Positions 61,503-64,000 of a stretch of 64,000 nucleotides of DNA are shown here, piece after piece; positions within the stretch are counted from its first letter, which is position 1, and the number at the start of each line of letters is the position of its first letter. The notes beneath the pieces were generated by a model. It searched no databases. It was not told the DNA's origin and saw only the letters and a program-made list of their open reading frames with translations. The DNA is from Curvibacter lanceolatus ATCC 14669 (GTDB lineage: Bacteria > Pseudomonadota > Gammaproteobacteria > Burkholderiales > Burkholderiaceae_C), in the NCBI RefSeq assembly GCF_000381265.1, contig NZ_KB906280.1, forward strand, positions 1 to 64,000, written 5' to 3'. The translations under genes were made by a program, and so were the position numbers.

Positions 61503-61805
61503 ATTTCATGTTCGCAGATTTGCGATAAATCAGCGAAGCGGGAAAGTGGGTCGCAGATCTGAAATATCGTGCCTTATCAATTGCATATTTATATCTATGA
61601 CATAAACTGACAATAAATAAGGCGATATTTTTGTTTTTTGATGGTTCTACTATCAATTGGATGAAGTCAGCCTTGTTGGCAGGCGGTGACGACGCTGGGG
61701 GGCAACTCAGCGAGCACCGGTGGAGTTTCTCGCGGCCGCAGGCCGCTTGCCTGGCCGCTGCGCACCGCAGTTGGCTGGTCCCTCTATGTCGGAAGGATGT
61801 GATTC
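61503..61805. other. AT-rich accessory DNA with a long inverted repeat
   Basis: No gene is seen. TCGCAGATTTG (61512-61522) and TCGCAGATCTG are near-identical direct repeats. AAATATCG-TG-CCTTAT (61562-61577) and ATAAGGCGATATTT (61617-61630) form a 14-bp inverted repeat with a two-base bulge around a 39-base loop, followed by a T-rich run. The base composition differs sharply from the flanks, which suggests foreign or mobile-element DNA. The last 60 bases lead into the BNR gene. Confidence 0.5.
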
Positions 61806-62858
61806 ATGAGTGAAGGAACGTGGTTGGTTGGCACAGCTGGCCAGGCTGTGATGCGCAGCAATGACCGGGGCGTGACGTGGCACCGGCTGGGTCTGGGGCA
61901 GCCGCTGGAGTTCGATGCCGTGGTGCGCTCGGTCTGCCTTGATCCTGCCGAGCCTCGGCGTGTCTATGCCGGCACGGACATCGGGCTGTGTGTCAGTCAG
62001 GATGTGGGCAACACCTGGGAGACATGCCAGACGCCCTTCTCGGGGCAGATGGTCTGGAAGGTGCTGGTGGATCCCCGCAATTCATCGCGGATTTTTGTGG
62101 GCACCGGGGCGCCATCGCGCGCTGCCTTGTGGCGCACGCTGGATGCAGGCCTCAACTGGGAGCGTGCTGCTGTCGACATCCCCGAGTTCTGCGCCGGGGT
62201 CAACCGGCCTCGTCTGCTGGCATTGGCGTTTGACCCCGTCGACCCGAACCAGCTGTGGTTCGGCCTGGAGGAGGGTGGCCTGTTCCATAGCCGCGATGGC
62301 GGCGCGGCCTGGCAGCGGGTGGATGGGCGGCTGCTGTGGCCCTTCCGCTCGGACATTCACAACATTCAGGTCCTGGCCAACCACGGAAAAAAGGTGGTTG
62401 TGGTGGCCTGTGTCAACGCGGTCTACCGCAGCTTGGATGAGGGCCAGACCTGGACAGGCTTTCTGCCCAATGACACCCATGGGCTCTATTACGCCCGCGC
62501 CCTGAGTGCACCACCGGGTTCTGAAAGCACCCTGTACCTGAGTCTGTCCGATGGCACTCCCGGGACCACCAGCCTGATTCTTCGCTCCTCGGACGCCGGA
62601 GAAAGCTGGCAGGTCTTGCCTCTGCCGCAGCAACCCAATTCCTGCTTCTGGTCCATTGCGATGGACCCGACAGATCCCCGCAAGGTCTTGGCAGGCACCA
62701 AGTATGGTCATTTGTTCACCTCGGTGGACGGTGGCAACAGCTGGCAGAAGCAGTGGCGTGAATTCAGCGAGATCACCGAGGTGGCCTGGTCACCCGTGGT
62801 GGCCTCGATCCAGGTGGCGCACCGCTCGGTGGTGCCCCATGAGGAGGCCGTGGCATGA
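61806..62858 (+). CDS. BNR-repeat beta-propeller protein
   Basis: A 350-aa protein made of about seven Asp-box repeats (SNDRGVTWHRL, SQDVGNTWE, TLDAGLNWE, SRDGGAAWQ, SLDEGQTWT, SSDAGESWQ, SVDGGNSWQ). It has no signal peptide, unlike most BNR proteins, so it is cytoplasmic. The stop overlaps the VOC gene start (ATGA). Being first in an operon with a VOC protein and an aromatic hydroxylase suggests a role in aromatic catabolism, but no reaction is known for this type. Confidence 0.8.
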   Translation: MSEGTWLVGTAGQAVMRSNDRGVTWHRLGLGQPLEFDAVVRSVCLDPAEPRRVYAGTDIGLCVSQDVGNTWETCQTPFSGQMVWKVLVDPRNSSRIFVGTGAPSRAALWRTLDAGLNWERAAVDIPEFCAGVNRPRLLALAFDPVDPNQLWFGLEEGGLFHSRDGGAAWQRVDGRLLWPFRSDIHNIQVLANHGKKVVVVACVNAVYRSLDEGQTWTGFLPNDTHGLYYARALSAPPGSESTLYLSLSDGTPGTTSLILRSSDAGESWQVLPLPQQPNSCFWSIAMDPTDPRKVLAGTKYGHLFTSVDGGNSWQKQWREFSEITEVAWSPVVASIQVAHRSVVPHEEAVA

Positions 62859-63307
62859 GCTATCCCACCGTGGTACGCACGCATCTGGCCTTGCTGGTGA
62901 AGGACCCGGAGCTGTCAGCGCGTTGGTACGCGGACATCATCGGCATGACCGAAAGCGCTCGCGCCGAGCACTGGATCATGATGTCCTTCGGACCCAAGCA
63001 CCATGACATCGCCCTGATAAGGGCCGAGCCGGGGGCTCAGCGTGGCGGCCTGGGCCTGCAGCACTATGGGCTGGAGATCGCCGGCGACATGGACACCCTG
63101 CGGCGGCTGTACGGGATGCTGTTGGACCGAGGCGTCGAGATCGTGAAGGTGACCGACCATGAGATCGGAACGGGTCTGTACTTCAACGACCCCGATGGCA
63201 ATCGGATCGAGTTCTTCCTCGAAACCGATCACGACGACGAGCGAGCCAAGCGGCGCTTTGCCGACGCGCATGCGCCGAGCCGGAACATCACGCTGGATCG
63301 CCTTTGA
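62855..63307 (+). CDS. VOC superfamily protein (glyoxalase / extradiol dioxygenase-like)
   Basis: A 150-aa protein with two beta-alpha-beta-beta-beta modules. Metal-site residues expected of the fold are His10 (VRTHLALLV), His69-type in LQHYGLEIAG and Glu in NRIEFFLE. Small VOC proteins in such loci act as dioxygenases or isomerases. It is translationally coupled to the BNR gene. Confidence 0.85.
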   Translation: MSYPTVVRTHLALLVKDPELSARWYADIIGMTESARAEHWIMMSFGPKHHDIALIRAEPGAQRGGLGLQHYGLEIAGDMDTLRRLYGMLLDRGVEIVKVTDHEIGTGLYFNDPDGNRIEFFLETDHDDERAKRRFADAHAPSRNITLDRL

Positions 63308-63350
63308 AACCCTTTGAACGTCTTTGATGCTCTTTGACTGCCTTCAAGCG
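63301..63350 (+). repeat. 10-bp tandem repeat at the end of the VOC gene
   Basis: Five consecutive 10-base units, each with (C/T)CTTTGA or a one-base variant, run from the VOC stop codon into the gap. The 10-base period matches one helical turn of DNA. The last copy is degenerate (CCTTCAAG). Confidence 0.55.
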
Positions 63351-63394
63351 CAGTGACGGACATCCCCCCTTCCATCGATATCGCCTTCTTCACT

Positions 63395-63428
63395 GACATG
63401 CGACCGGCCTGGTGGCCGGCGTCATGTC
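63395..63428 (+). promoter_or_regulatory. Strong hairpin just before the monooxygenase gene
   Basis: Arms GACATG..CCGGCC (63395-63409) and GGCCGG..CATGTC (63414-63428) with a 3x3 internal loop and a TGGT loop. The stem ends 15 bases before the ATG at 63444. It may be an attenuator or mRNA-stability element. Confidence 0.45.
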
Positions 63429-63443
63429 CATTCAGGATTGAAC

Positions 63444-64000
63444 ATGAACAAGCAAAAAACCCAGGTCGTCATCGTGGGCGGCGGCCCGAACGGCATTGCC
63501 GCCGCCCATTACATGGGCCTCTATGGCATCGAGTGCGTGGTTCTTGAAGTGGCCCGGGAGATCCTGCCTTACCCGCGGGCCGTGGGCATGGATGACGAGG
63601 CTCTGCGGGTGCTGCAAGGTGTGGGCGTGGCCGAGCCCGCAGTGCAGGACATGATCTCTGATGTGCCGCTGCGCTACTTCAATGCGCGAGGCGTCTGCTT
63701 CGCGGAGGTCAAGCCCACCACCGCTGAGTACGGCTGGCCCATGCGCAACATCTTCATGCAACAACTGCTGGAGGCCACCTTGCGCGAAGAGCTGCGCAAG
63801 CGCTCCACCGTCGAGTTGCGTCTGGGCCATGAAATGCTGGAGTTGAGCCAGGACGAATCCGGCGTCACCCTGGTCGTGAAGAACCCCGAGGGCGAGGTCT
63901 ACAAACTGGAGGCGCAGTATGTGATCGGCGCCGATGGCGGTCGCTCGGGCGTTCGCAAGCAACTGGGCATCGAGCTGGTGGGCTTGACGCATCCCCGCAA
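63444..64000 (+). CDS. FAD-dependent aromatic monooxygenase (MhpA-like), 3' end outside window
   Basis: The first 185 residues of a class A flavoprotein hydroxylase. The FAD-binding GxGxxG is in VVIVGGGPNGIAAAHYMG, and the DG motif is in GADGGRSGVRKQLG. RAVGMDDEALRVLQGVGV matches 3-(3-hydroxyphenyl)propionate hydroxylases (MhpA) and relatives that add oxygen to phenolic rings with NADH. It follows the BNR and VOC genes on the same strand and is probably the main catabolic enzyme of this locus. No stop occurs to the window edge. Confidence 0.88.
   Translation, partial: MNKQKTQVVIVGGGPNGIAAAHYMGLYGIECVVLEVAREILPYPRAVGMDDEALRVLQGVGVAEPAVQDMISDVPLRYFNARGVCFAEVKPTTAEYGWPMRNIFMQQLLEATLREELRKRSTVELRLGHEMLELSQDESGVTLVVKNPEGEVYKLEAQYVIGADGGRSGVRKQLGIELVGLTHPR

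Overview
The window is about 64 kb of high-GC chromosome from a betaproteobacterium, most likely order Burkholderiales and close to the Comamonadaceae or Rubrivivax/Leptothrix group. This is an inference from codon use, from the Bug/TctC binding protein, and from an IPTL-type sorting motif. I see no rRNA, tRNA, phage module or replication gene. The ends cut two genes: a BNR/YCF48-like protein at the left and a flavin monooxygenase at the right.

Left part (1-10.2 kb): catabolic and uptake genes. These are a BNR-repeat protein, an outer-membrane SphA-type channel, a LuxR-type regulator divergent from an exported amidohydrolase, an amidase, a Bug-type binding protein, an AraC-type regulator and an orphan polar-amino-acid binding protein. 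From 10.5 to 14.3 kb on the minus strand lies a compact quinoprotein amine dehydrogenase operon (large subunit, mauE, mauD, light chain, two cytochromes c). Its light chain looks like aromatic amine dehydrogenase rather than methylamine dehydrogenase. A chemoreceptor with a C-terminal CheR tether sits just upstream.

Middle (16.5-30.3 kb): DoxX, a large PAS-GGDEF-EAL protein, a DJ-1/PfpI protein, a pair of overlapping small genes (HEAT-like plus unknown), a 'midcut-by-XrtH' type protein, an amino-acid cluster (racemase, binding protein, class III aminotransferase) divergent from an RpiR regulator, a TauD-type dioxygenase, an FMO-like flavoprotein and a LysE exporter. From 30.4 to 34.1 kb is a nickel locus: nikR, a well-formed NikR operator, a NiCoT permease and a TonB-dependent receptor.

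Right-middle (34-53 kb): GFA protein, Bcr/CflA exporter, a thiolase/MaoC/hotdog-thioesterase group, a tripartite RND efflux system with its TetR regulator and two matching operators, SDR, LysR, two class-C type serine hydrolases, a two-component system, and an ACP-like membrane protein. From 53 to 58.7 kb is an NAD salvage locus: NrtR-like regulator divergent from a nicotinamidase-like hydrolase, pncB, nadE and a fused NadM-Nudix protein, followed by a 1-Cys peroxiredoxin.

Right end (59.9-64 kb): a small secreted protein, then a short accessory patch. The patch holds a solitary type I-F CRISPR repeat, a 5'-truncated IS1634-type transposase and AT-rich DNA with an inverted repeat. It is followed by the start of an aromatic-degradation operon (BNR protein, VOC protein, MhpA-like monooxygenase). 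The most unusual signals are the lone I-F repeat, a 108-bp dispersed intergenic repeat with a DnaA-box-like core (two copies, near 17.1 and 27.9 kb), the mid-protein sorting motif, and several clean palindromic operators.
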